23,261 bases of DNA, taken from NCBI GenBank assembly GCA_943704495.1, contig CALSCR010002726.1, positions 1 to 23,261 of the forward strand. Reading direction: 5' to 3'. Shown in pieces: positions 9,901 to 21,800 of the stretch (positions are counted from its first letter, which is position 1; each line of letters opens with the position of its first letter). Under the pieces are notes generated by a model. It worked only from the letters and a program-made list of their open reading frames with translations. It did no database searches and had not been told where the DNA came from. The translations under genes were made by a program, and so were the position numbers. Source of the DNA: Pigoraptor chileana. Lineage: Eukaryota; Opisthokonta; Filasterea.

Positions 9901-10053
9901 GACAGCCCTGAAAGAAGGAAGCGGTGCATCCTGCTGTACCTTTCCACGCGCAGATGTGTGCGTTGGTCCACTGAAGAGAGCAATATCACCGCCAAATCGC
10001 TGTCGGTCGAAGCGAAGTCCAGCGCCTAGCCGGAAAAATGCAGCGGGATCCAT
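6980..10053 (-). CDS. DDX52: DEAD-box RNA helicase DDX52/Rok1 (18S rRNA maturation)
   Basis: Nucleolar ATP-dependent RNA helicase of small-subunit ribosome assembly. Nine exons on the minus strand: 10053-9289, 9035-8859, 8645-8512, 8391-8301, 8128-8006, 7871-7721, 7490-7415, 7304-7236, 7079-6980; phases close, 561 aa. The start matches the DDX52 family N terminus ([15 protein letters not shown] versus human LFRKLGAGAKFDTRRF). Motifs: Q motif FEEL...PTAIQ (148-177), APTGSGKT (194-201), PTKELA (227-232), DEAD (301-304), SAT (333-335), [29 protein letters not shown] (448-460), [13 protein letters not shown] from 478. The C-terminal SGCDVPEWM and a basic tail with [11 protein letters not shown] agree with the family. 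A Ser/Asp/Glu-rich acidic stretch (about 64-120) precedes the core. All catalytic motifs are intact. Convergent with Yorkie and divergent from the unknown gene at 10630. Confidence 0.95.
7161..7229. repeat. Hexanucleotide (AAAGAC)n repeat in DDX52 intron 8
   Basis: Imperfect tandem of aaagac units over about 69 bases on the plus strand. On the gene strand it is a TTTGTC-type pyrimidine-rich run starting a few bases inside the 5' splice site at 7235. Confidence 0.85.
8801..8845. repeat. 12-bp tandem repeat in DDX52 intron 2
   Basis: Three perfect copies of ggccagcatgca (8810-8845) preceded by a shortened copy ggccatgca (8801-8809). The array ends about 13 bases from the intron's 5' splice site at 8858. 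Confidence 0.9.
9193..9230. repeat. 9-bp tandem repeat in DDX52 intron 1
   Basis: Four perfect copies of atcaagtgg followed by a partial unit. It sits inside the intron, about 58 bases from the 5' splice site at 9288. Confidence 0.9.
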
Positions 10054-10169
10054 CAACCATCACCACGCCGTATGGTCCCTAATGCGCAGTTGAAGGTGAT
10101 CGACGAGTGACAAAGCTTTCAACTTCAAAGCGTGTATCACAAGCTTCAGAATAGTGTTCACTTTTAAGG

Positions 10170-10175
10170 CACGTG
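10170..10175. promoter_or_regulatory. CACGTG E-box upstream of DDX52
   Basis: Located 117 bases upstream of the DDX52 AUG. Ribosome-biogenesis genes in holozoans are known Myc/Max targets through CACGTG, which would fit DDX52. Binding here is inferred only. Confidence 0.35.
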
Positions 10176-10338
10176 CGGAAGAGCATTGACGTGCGATGAA
10201 TATCAGTCAGATCAGCTCCAGATGTGCTCGGTCGTCTGGATATATGTTATTAGTGGAGTGCGGCGACTGGCTCAGTGCCACACGTGTTAGGCTGTTTTCA
10301 TTTTACGACGGGTCGGAACGGAAAGAGTGTCGTAAACG

Positions 10339-10351
10339 TTTGCGCGGGAAA
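10339..10351. promoter_or_regulatory. E2F-like site TTTGCGCGGGAAA
   Basis: A near-palindromic match to the E2F/DP consensus (TTTSSCGC with the complementary GGGAAA half) in the divergent spacer, about 290 bases from either flanking start codon. It is a sequence match only. Confidence 0.35.
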
Positions 10352-10629
10352 TTTGATTTCAGTGTCATGCACTTCAAGCAAATTTGCATTCCAAAATGTT
10401 GGATTTATATCCGAACACTGTTGCGGTCTGCGCAAATGCGCGCTGTTAAATCCCTTTAATGAATAAAAACACATTATATCGGGCCACACCGCTGTGTTAC
10501 TTTGCATGCTAGTATGCGCACATTTAACGCATGCAGTTTTTAAGCGCAGACTGAATATTTGCCAAAATGCGGCATTGTGCGCGCCGCGGCCTTCGCAGAG
10601 GCAAACATTACTGATCCAACCGAAGTCGC

Positions 10630-11351
10630 ATGGACAACTTGTGGAACGGAGGAATCACACCTGCGGTAAATCTCAGTGACAGCCTCAAGCAAATGCTGCG
10701 GATCGCCAGCGATGAGGCCAATCGTTCCGTGTACATAACCCGTTTCGATGATGTCGTGCCTACAAAGACACCCGACGCAAACGAGGACATCGTCGTCCAC
10801 GCATGGCTGCGAGCCCTCGAGATCATGTTGCAGCCCTCCCCCCCCCCCCGGCGTGGAGAAGGTCTGTGCGCCGGAATTTCCATCCATGCGCAGAAGGTGA
10901 TGCCCCTCACGGAGGCCTTTCTGACGTCCGCGGGCCTCTTGCATGTCGTTACTCGCAATAGAAGCTCAGGAGTCTTTTCTGTTTTCTGCCAGAACGGGTT
11001 GTCGATTTCGCGGCGCTCGTTCACGATTTGTACTCCCCCGCCATTTCCCTTTCTTCTGGCGGAAGTTCGCTTAAAGATCGTCCGGAAGGGTGCGATCACA
11101 AGGACACAATGAAGATGGCGCGCATGCTTGGGCTATCTGTCGAGGCTTTCGTGCTGAGCTTTGCGTGTGTTCTATCAACAGAGCAGTTGCGGGAGGTGCA
11201 TGTGTTTGGCCCTGTTTTCACAGGTTTTCACAGGCCTTGGTTGTCGCCTCAGGGCCCCACATTATCACGCGCGATCTCTGTGGATGTGAAGACCGTCTTT
11301 CACGAAGATCTTGCAAAGACGTCCCTTGATAAATCGGAATCCACCCATTAA
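10630..11351 (+). CDS. Probable protein-coding gene of unknown function (model uncertain)
   Basis: I do not recognise this protein. The first 70 codons after AUG 10630 look coding: GC-rich third positions and a helical, soluble sequence (SLKQMLRIASDEANRSVYIT, then NEDIVVHAWLRALEIML). A 12-C homopolymer follows at 10838-10849. One consistent model joins 10630-10861 to 10993-11351 across a gtctgt...ttctgccag intron. It gives 196 aa, with RVVDFAALVHDLYSP opening the second exon and TAA at 11349-11351. However, the same first frame stays open beyond 10861 with coding-like codons (KVMPLTEAFLTSAGLLH), so the intron could start later or the C run may hide a length error. The C-terminal third (after about SVEAFVLSF) looks less protein-like, so another intron is possible. 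No domain or catalytic motif is visible. Confidence 0.4.
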
Positions 11352-12681
11352 TCATACGATGCGACCGAATTGCGTCAACTCAAAGCAATTTTGTGAGATT
11401 GAGGGTAAGCGGCTTGCATGTCAAACCACCCAGTTTGATTGTTCCGACTGGAAGCACGTCTCATAACACAAACAACGTCCATAAAGCAGACACAACCAAC
11501 TGAACGAATAGCGGCGTCAACCAGTGATCGATGGGCGCTGGCGATGCGGCTCTGGTGACGCCAGCTCCGTTCCAAAACAAGCCGGCGGAGACTGAGAGGA
11601 TCCTGCAACAAAGGGCGCTGGAACAGGCAGCAGAGCGCAGAGGAGACGCCGCGGACCACCCAGCGTGACACTGGAAAAGAGAAGGGAATGAGCCTCGCAG
11701 GTGATCCGAAGTCCCCAAGCAGCGACAACAGGATACCTTCTTGGCATAACAGCCACAGCGAAGCAACTGACATGAGGCGGCTTTTCCTGGAGTGTGTGCG
11801 GGTGGAGGGTGTTGCGACACAGCTTCCTCGTGAAGCGTAAAAGGTAATTTTGTGTTTTGATCTGTGTCTGTTTGTGCCCGTTTAGTGGGTAATTCGAATG
11901 TTGTTTTGTTGCCACTTTCACTGGGCAGTTGCCCACGACGAGCGCATGGTTCATCCCTGCGGATGGCGAGACTGGCAACCTTGCTGTTGTTGCGAAGCGC
12001 GGCGCTGGGCGAGCTGGAGATTCCGGTGCTGCAGAAGTTTGCAAACAATCAGTCGATTGTAACGCTTCGTGCGCATGTACGCGGTGCCGGTGAGGGGCGC
12101 AAGTATGCGTTAGTTCTCGACTGAAGGTACTCCCATAATGGCAAGTCCATAGTCTTAAATGTTGCAGGGGCTGAGTTACATCAGCCACCCACTGAACCGC
12201 AAGAGCGCTTGCACTGCACACAGACGCATCACATGCATGCAGAGCGCTGTGAGAGTGCTTGTGTATGCGAGAAATTGTGCCGAGTGTGAGACGAGAGGCA
12301 GGCAGGCTGTGTACGCGCGTACTCGATCGCGAGAACGGGTTTGGCGGCTTATGCTGTCATTTAAATTCAGCTAAGTCCACACCGCAGCCGTCAGCTCGTC
12401 AATATACGCTCAGGAAATACTTTATTACCACGGGGCCGGATAAACAGTGGCCGACTGAGGGGCCTATCTCACCGAGTGCGGCAAGTGGAGCAGTCAGCCC
12501 ACTCCCTGGCTTGACAAAATTTCGGATCGATCCAGTCTGACTCTTGACCGTTGATCACAGATCAGCCTGGGTGGTGGGGCCGCCGGTGTTACGCAGTCCG
12601 CAATATAATGGCGGACGGAGGGAGAATTTAAACAGACAACTGCGCATCCCACCCTTTCATTCTGTTTGTGTACGTACGAGA
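11352..12681. other. Unresolved stretch with scattered coding-like pieces
   Basis: No gene model closes convincingly. Plus-strand pieces that look coding are: 11531-11664 from an AUG (NKPAETERILQQRALEQAAE), which could splice in phase to 11753-11840 for a 73-aa protein but needs a poor donor, gtgaca; about 11929-12063 after a good acceptor, with GC-rich third positions (GELEIPVLQKFANNQSIVTL); and about 12168-12210 after tgttgcag (GLSYISHPLNRK). The minus strand has open frames of 195 and 234 codons (11461-12221) with unconvincing composition. From about 12220 to 12600 I see nothing. The GPATCH8-like promoter should lie at the right end. Confidence 0.35.
12608..12631 (+). promoter_or_regulatory. 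Candidate upstream ORF before the GPATCH8-like gene
   Basis: ATGGCGGAC begins a 7-codon frame (MADGGRI, stop TAA at 12629-12631) 51 bases before the main AUG. The aatggcgg context also resembles a YY1-type initiator element. It matters only if transcription starts upstream of it. Confidence 0.3.
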
Positions 12682-14456
<1,775 letters not shown>

Positions 14457-14639
14457 CACTAAACATACAAAGATACACAGAGTAATCGAAAGCGCCCATT
14501 TTAATTGCCGCACAAGCGACTCCGCCAATGAGAGACACACAGAGAAACGCACGCCACGCACGCACGCGCCGCACAGAGCAGATACAGCAAACACTTTGCC
14601 GCATGCCAAACAAAATCAACAGCAACCACGGAGATCGCC
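14457..14639. other. Convergent 3' spacer GPATCH8-like / RPB11
   Basis: Only 183 bases separate the stop codons of two converging genes, and no clear AATAAA is seen on either strand. The 3' UTRs therefore probably overlap. Confidence 0.6.
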
Positions 14640-15374
14640 TCAAATGAAAGCCTCTCTGTCAACACCATCGGGCGCCTTCCGATTCACTTCAACCTGGGAG
14701 AATCAGTTCACCAAAGACAGAGCGAGGGTCAGTGCGCGATCAGACCCGCCCCACCCCAAGTCCATGGCGCATACACACACAAAATACTCAGTCGCAGATA
14801 CACAGTGTCTCAGACAAGAATCAGACAATTATCGACGCACCTTAAAACGCTCTTCAATAGCAGCCACATCGCGAATGAGCAGTCGGATGGCGTTCTCGAC
14901 AGCCATCACAGGGGTATATTCCTTAGAGTCCGTCTGCACGCGCAGGAGAAAGCGATGTTCGAGAGGATGCGGCATGCGGTACCCCGAAAAGAGAACGCGC
15001 TTATCCTTGAGGAGCTGGTACTTGAGCAGATTGCCCAGGGTGTGGTCTTCCTTGTTCACTTGAAACGTGCCGGCGTTGGGAATCTTCGTGTCATCCTCAT
15101 AGGTAATCCTGAAAGCGTCAAATAAAACAAATCCGGACAAGTGAGAATTGGATTCGCTTGGTGAAGCGACGAGCAATCTCGACAGCATGGCCAATATACG
15201 CGAGCGGGTGCATCGGCAAAAAGCCAGCACCAATCGAAAACGACAAAACAAAATTTTGACTCATTCATGGCAGGTCTGCGAGAGTGACCAAGCATCGACG
15301 TCTACCGCAGACAAAACCCACTTCTTTTCGCCACCGGCCAAAATGAACGACTCGAAGGCGTCTGGTGCGTTCAT
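14640..15374 (-). CDS. POLR2J: RNA polymerase II subunit RPB11 (POLR2J)
   Basis: Core subunit of RNA polymerase II. It forms a heterodimer with RPB3, the eukaryotic counterpart of the bacterial alpha dimer that nucleates polymerase assembly. Three exons on the minus strand: 15374-15322, 15108-14841, 14693-14640; phases close, 124 aa, close to the human 117. The start MNAPDAFESF matches the human MNAPPAFESF. Family motifs are intact: GGEKKITYEDD across the first splice, NKEDHTLGN (36-44), PHPLEHR (64-70), VQTDSKEYTP, and a C-terminal helix ending AIEERFKVEVNRK. RPB11-type N terminus and length separate it from the Pol I/III subunit AC19. It is divergently arranged with NAA15 across a 485-base spacer and convergent with the GPATCH8-like gene. 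Confidence 0.96.
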
Positions 15375-15859
15375 TTTCGCGAACCTCCCACTCGAAGGAC
15401 GCGCAAAACAAAGAAGTTCTTATTTTCTTCACAACGCTTACATCACATCTTTCTTTAAACTACCTTCTGTGGGACCCCGCCAGTCACGTGCGCCGCGTGG
15501 GGTGAAATGAAATGACGATGCTACATGCGTCATTTTGTAATGACGTCACAGATAGGCTAAGCACCGTGCCATATAATGTGAAAATGAGTCCGGCCGGACT
15601 GCAATAATCTGCAATAATCTCAATACAGCGGCCTCGAGCCGAGTCCGGCGCACATGGCTGGTATGACAGCCGAGCAGTCGCCGGAGCTCAGTTTCTACTT
15701 TCTCCCGATGCAAGTGTGGCTCTCAACATTGCATTTCTATATGAGTGCACACGCGCATAACAAGGAGAGGACTTGGCAAGAAGCGCGACCAGTGGTTGGC
15801 TCGTGTGACCCGTATTGGCTGTTGTGTGTGCGGGCGTGTGCGCTCACATTGTATCGAAG
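15375..15859. promoter_or_regulatory. Divergent promoter region RPB11 / NAA15
   Basis: A 485-base gap between two oppositely directed start codons, so it should drive both genes. It holds a CACGTG E-box (15485-15490), a perfect CRE palindrome TGACGTCA (15541-15548) and a tandem decamer gcaataatct (15601-15620). An AUG at 15654 opens an out-of-frame reading frame that runs past the NAA15 start. It would be inhibitory if transcribed, so the NAA15 start site is probably downstream of it or the region is spliced. Confidence 0.6.
15541..15548. promoter_or_regulatory. CRE palindrome TGACGTCA
   Basis: Perfect 8-base CREB/ATF site in the RPB11/NAA15 divergent spacer, 167 bases from the RPB11 AUG and 312 from the NAA15 AUG. 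bZIP factors of this class exist in all holozoans. Function here is inferred. Confidence 0.4.
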
Positions 15860-18800
15860 ATGCCGCCGCTTCCGCCCAAGGAGCAGGGCGTTTTCAAGCA
15901 GATTCTGGTGCGCACACGCAAACATGGACATATGTGGCTGTGTATTGAGGACTGCTCGATAGGCTCTTGTTGGGCGAGCTGTCGTCCTGCTGGGCGTGCC
16001 ACTGCTGAAATCCGCTGCTTACTTGAACTGTGTGTGCTGTAACCAATGGGCCACTTGCAATCTGCCATTGTTTAATTCTGCAGAAATTCTACGAGACCAA
16101 GCAGTACAAGAAGGGCCTCAAGGCATGTGATTCGATCCTCAAGAAGTATGCCGACCATGGAGGTGCGTGTTTGTGATGTTTGGGCTGTGCCCAGTAGTGA
16201 ATGCGAGAGCACCGAATGACTGTGTCTACAGATTGGCCTTTCATTCCTGAGCACCGCCGTTATGTTCGGAGTGCCCCGAAACAGCGCGCTCAATCCATGT
16301 ACTGGGACGTTTTTGCCGCGGCAGAGACGACTGCGATGAAGGGACTCATTCTGAGCTGCATGGGCCCCGAGAAGAAGGAGGAGTCGTACACGCTTGCGCG
16401 CCTGGGACTGCGCCAGGATCTCAAGAGTCACGTGTGCTGGCACGTGCTTGGCCTGCTGTATCGCCAAGACAAAAACTACGAGGAGGCCATGAAGTGCTAT
16501 AAGAATGCACTCCGACAGGACAAGGTGTGTTGCAGTGTGCTGCTTCATTTTTGTGTGGCTCATGTCTTGTGTGTCTGCATGGATGCGTCCTGGTGAGTTT
16601 GTGTTGTTGTTGTTTTAGGTTATCCTGCTGTGCTACATGTCTGCTCTCGGGAGAAAGATCAGCACCGTGTTTTCGTCTGATACGAGTGGAAAGGAGACAA
16701 CTGGCAGAAAAGAATGGTGACATAGCAATGCAATGCGGAGGATGACGAGGGCGCAGAGAAGCCACCGCGTGCCAAACCGCTGAGTGGGCTCGTGAGGATT
16801 ACCATCGTGCCACAAACGATGTCGTTGAAAGCGGGTCGACTTCATTTGAACGCCTTATATGCCCCTGCGTGCACTTCACGATCCGCGTGCTAATCCATGG
16901 ATACTCGTCTGCGCTTTCTATTTGTGCGCAGGACAACATGCAGATCTTGAGGGATCTGTCCCTCCTCCAGGTTCAAATGCGCGATCTGGATGGATTCATG
17001 GTGGGTATTGACATGGTCAGGTGTCTTGCATGCGGTGCTGCTGTATCGCTGTGGCCATATATAGCGAGAGCGATACAACCAGCTCTGGGCCGCTGGTTGG
17101 TCGCTTGTTTGGGCATTCGTTGCTGCGCATTTCGCTCGCCTCCTCTGCCGCTGTCGGTTGCCATGGCGTTTCTTCCTGTGTCGCCCGCCAACCGAATGCA
17201 TCGATGCCGAGAAGAAACAGAATGTGGTCGACACATCACCAGCGGCCGCCACTATCGCAGCATTCCGTTCTGCATGACTATCGGCATCTAACACACGCAA
17301 CGCACGACACTTAGTAAGCAAGAAGACTGGCTGATGCTCTCTTGTGGTTTGTGTGTGGCGTCTGTCTCTCTGTACCCCGCAGCAAACACGCCTTCAGCTG
17401 CTCACAGCGCGCCCGTCACAGAAGATCTCGTGGATCGGCCTTGTTGTGGCATACCACCTCAGGAAGGACTACGACGCCGCCATCCAGTGCATGACGTCGT
17501 ACGAGACAACTCAGGAGGTGCGTTGGTCTGGGGTTGCACTTGCACTTGCATTGTTTTTATGTTTGAACTTATCCATTTTCATTAACGATCTTTTCTGAGT
17601 TGCTCATTCGCCTCCGGTATATGCCATTGTTTCTTTCGGTGTGTGTGTACGTGTGCACAGACCGAGTCTACGACCCCCGACCACTTTGACCAGGAAAAGA
17701 GTGAGCTCATTCTCTACAAGTTTATGATTCTCGAGGAGAGCGGACGCCACCAGGATGCACTCGACGCCGTGTTCAAGCAGCAGGCGGCTGTGTGTGACAA
17801 GCGCGCCGTCAAGGAAATCAAGGGTGAGTGTTTTGTTTGTGTGTTTGTGTGTTTGTGTGTTTATTTGTTTGTGGGGTGGTGCATCGCTGTCGTGAGACTG
17901 CGCAATATGAAGAACATCCCATCCAAGCGTGTCGGGTGTCTGCTCACGCTGATTGCTCCCGCACTACTCCCTCACTGATGTGGTATGTGGGCTCCTCTGT
18001 CACGCAGCACGCCTTCTGCTTAAGCTGGGGCGGAAGGACGAATCGGCGGCAATTTACCGCGCACTTCTGAAGGAAAACCCGGACAACAGGGATTACTACA
18101 CCGGATTGGAGGTTCGCGCGCTTTGTGTCGGTGTTCTGCATGTGCCAGAACGAGTTTACGAATTTTGAGCCCTTATTGTTTGATGTGGGACGTTGCAATA
18201 TAATTACCAATGTGTTTATGCTCTCACTCCTCACTATATACACACACACACACACACCACACACGCAAACACTCACATTCACATTATGCATACTTCCTTT
18301 ATTTTTTCTCCTATCAGTCTTGCGCATCAGGCTAGGATAATGTTAACCGCCCAGCAATCTTGCGCACTTTTTTCTTATTTCTTTTCATTCGGGAGTGCAG
18401 GAGGCCACGTCGGCGACAGAGGGCGATGCGCGCCTGAAGCTGTACGAGGAGCTCCGTTCGACCTTCCCGCGCGCCGGATTCCCAAAGCGCACTCCACTTG
18501 ACTTTACGACCGGTCAGTCCCGTTGTGTGTCTGCCCCTGCTCATGTGGCGTACTGCAAATAGGCTGCACTGGGGCGCGGGCGTGGCAGTCAGTGCTGACG
18601 ACGCGCCCACTTTCGCGTTCACCGCACACACTCTTGCGCCCTCACCATGCCGCGCCATTGGGCTTGCTCCCTACTGTCGAATTCCCGTCAACCGCTTGTC
18701 ACCAGCGCTCATGATCTTCTATCCCCTTCTGCTTTTGTGCAGGCGAGACCTTTGCTGCGCTGCTTGACGCATACATGCGCCCTCTTTTGCGCAAGGGCAT

Positions 18801-21800
18801 ACCGTCTCTTTTTAACAGCCTCCGCGGTCTCTACACGGACGCTGCGAAGGTCGCAACAATCGAGAGCATCGCCGTTGGATATCGCACGTCGCTCAAGGCA
18901 GTCGGCAAATTCAGCAACAGCGGTGGGTACTTTCTATGGTTGCGCCACTGCCTCACAATCGGCTGGACTTGGGTAGATACATGGGAGGGCGATGGGGCTG
19001 GGTTGGTGCTGCATTGGTCGCCTGCTTGCACCCAACCGCCACGCACCCAACCGCCCACGTCTGGTGGGATTGTGGCTAATTGTGGCTGATTGGCTGATTG
19101 ATCCGCCGCCATCGCAGAGTCCGCCCCGGAGGAGCCGCCGTCCACCTACATGTGGAGCTTGCACTTTCTGTCGCAGCACTACGACGCCCTGGGGCGCACG
19201 TCAGACGCGCTTGCATGCATTGAGGAGGCCCTGCTCCACACGCCCACGCTCATTGATTTGTACATTGTCAAGGCCCGCGTGCTGAAGGTGCGCCGGCCTC
19301 CCCTTTCTCCCTTTGCTGTGTGACATACTGGTGGAGTCCATGTGGTCGCATGCTTGATCACGTGTGTGCATTCGAGTTTGCACAAAAAGTGGTTGGAGAA
19401 TATATTGTATCATAATAGTGTCATAATTGCGGTGTCACTGACGTTGGGGTGATGCGCACACACCCTCTCTATACTGTCATGTGTGCGACATGCAGCACGG
19501 CGGCGACATCCAGCAGGCCTCTCTGGTCATGAACGAGGCGCGAGAACTTGACACGGCGGACCGATACGTCAACTCAAAGTGTGTCAAGTACATGATGCGT
19601 GCGGACAAGCGCACCGAGGCCGAGCAGACTATCGGGCTTTTCACCCGGGTGTGTGGATTCACGTGCTCTCCACATGATCAAGCAGGCCAGATATCACGGC
19701 TTGTGCGCACGTGTGTTGGCGTGTGTGTGTGTGTTGTGCTGCAACGGTGTGGCTTTGCTGCGTATTCTAACTAATGTACCTCTGGGTTCTGTTGTTGCGT
19801 TCGTCTGATGTTTCGCAAACAGGATGGTGTCGATCAGGCAGATAACCTGACCGACATGCAGTGCATGTGGTATGAGCTCGAGTGCGGAGAGAGCTGGCGA
19901 CGGTCGGGCGACACTGGACGCGCCCTCAAGCAGTTTCATCTTGTAGAAAAGGTGTGCATCTGAGTATGCGAGGGTGTTGTGCACCTGTGCATGTCGCTGT
20001 TTATGCGCTATGTTCATCATTGTATATGCAACTGCGTCAGGTGCCACTGATTGTCACGTATAAGACTGTGTATGTGATTGTGTGTGTCGTTGTGTATGCC
20101 AGTGTGCATGTCAACATCAATGGCGCCCGCGCAGAGTGATTGTTATTCCATATGCTTAATCCTGTTTGTGTATTCACACTTCTTCCCTCGTGGGAATGTG
20201 CAGCACTTTGGCGACATTACCGAGGACCAGTTTGACTTTCACAGCTACTGCATGCGCAAGATGACTATGCGTGCGTACATACGCCTCGTCCGCCTGGAGG
20301 ACCGGCTGCGCGGACACCGCTTTTACGTCAAGGCAGCAATTGACGCAATTGGATGCTACCTTGCTATTTTTGACAGGCCGCCCGCACTCGACTCGGCAAG
20401 CCACCAGGGCATTGACCGTGGGTATCTGGCCATGTCCATCCCTCTGTAGTAGATTGCAATATTGACTCGAGTCTCTTCTGTCTATCTGGCGCGCTTTGGT
20501 GCACGTTGCTATCGTGTTTTCGTCGTCTTGTTCATTGTTGGAATGAGGGTAAGACTGACATAGTTGTTGAGTGGGTGTGCTTGTTGATCACGCATGTAAA
20601 CCACCTGTGAGATTGGGCCGGTATTGTTTTTGCGCGCATGGTGGATGGTGGATGGTGGATGGTGTGGTGGATGGTGTGGTGGATGGTGGATGGTGGATGG
20701 TGGATGGTGGATGGTGGATGGTGGATGGAGGATGGAGGATGGAGGATGGTGGATGGTGTGGTGGATGGTGGATGGTGGATGGTGGATGGTGGATGGTGGG
20801 AGCCCCGGGAGTCCACATAGACGCTGACACGCATCGCGCACACGCGATTGTATTTCGCAGCCAATCTTTCTGAGACGGAGAAAAAGAAGCTCCTCAGCAA
20901 GCAGCGACGGGAAAAGGCCAAGAACGAAGCTGCGGCGGCAAAGGAGGCCGAAGACAAGAAGAGTGGGTTGGGTTGGACTGCGGAGTGCAGGGCTGTTGTT
21001 GCGTTGTGCATATGGCGCAGAACAACGCCGTCTGTCCTGTCTTATAGCAAGGGGCCGAATCGTGTCGCAAATGCCCGAAGAGGATGACGGGCATATTGTC
21101 TGTCTGTTCGGTGTGATCTGCATCCTCCGCTGATTCTCACAACTGGTCGCGTGTGTGCATGTGCCATTTTCAAAAACATTGTCAGATGCGGCCACCAAGT
21201 CGGATGCCAAGGGCGAAAAGGGCGCCGCCAAGAAGCCTGTCAAGGCCGAGGATCCCGATGCCAACGGCGAGCTCCTTCTGAAGGTACGTCTGCCCGCCTC
21301 CCGCACCGCCACTCTGGTGTGGCCAGTGCGACTGCAGGACGTGTGCTGTCGGTGGTGACCTAGCCGCAATTGCAGTCCACGGCACCACTTGCACGGCACA
21401 CGCCTGTTATTATTATGCCTATCATTATTATGCCTATTATATGCCTATTATTATATGCCTGTTATTAGTATGCCGTGTATTATTTGTGATTGACCGTGGC
21501 GAGCAATTCAACACCACAGGTACTTGCGTATTCATTGAAAAAAACAAACAAACAAACACACAAACTAACAACAAACAAACAAACAAACAAATCAAGCAGA
21601 CGGCGGATCCTCTGGGCGAGGCCATCAAGTTCCTGCGCCCACTGCAGCTGCTGCTCTCGGGCGAAGTACGCACGCACCTCCTCGCCTACCAGATATACAA
21701 ACGGAGAGGTGGGCGGCTCATTATAGCGACACTGCCAGTCCCTCCACACCTCTTGTTTGTGTGTGGTGATCACGTGGCACGCGTTCGATAACAGTGACTG

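Larger units (their letters stand above)
10054..10629. other. Divergent intergenic region DDX52 / unknown gene
   Basis: About 575 bases between the DDX52 start codon and the AUG at 10630. It probably holds both promoters. It contains a CACGTG E-box at 10170-10175, an E2F-like site at 10339-10351, and an AATAAA at about 10462. Open frames here have no recognisable protein content. Confidence 0.5.

Noticed and set aside
11461-12221. Minus-strand open frames of 195 and 234 codons
   Set aside because: Composition is not protein-like, they overlap each other in different frames, the longer lacks an AUG start, and no motif is seen. Kept only as a hint of periodicity on the other strand.
15654-15962. 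Plus-strand 102-codon frame starting with MAGMTAEQSPEL
   Set aside because: It overlaps the NAA15 start in another frame and has no recognisable content. Noted only as a possible upstream ORF.
20509-21399. 296-codon minus-strand frame rich in His-Pro-Pro-Ser-Thr-Ile
   Set aside because: It is the reverse complement of the ggtggat minisatellite plus NAA15 exons 14-15; those exons are firmly plus-strand.
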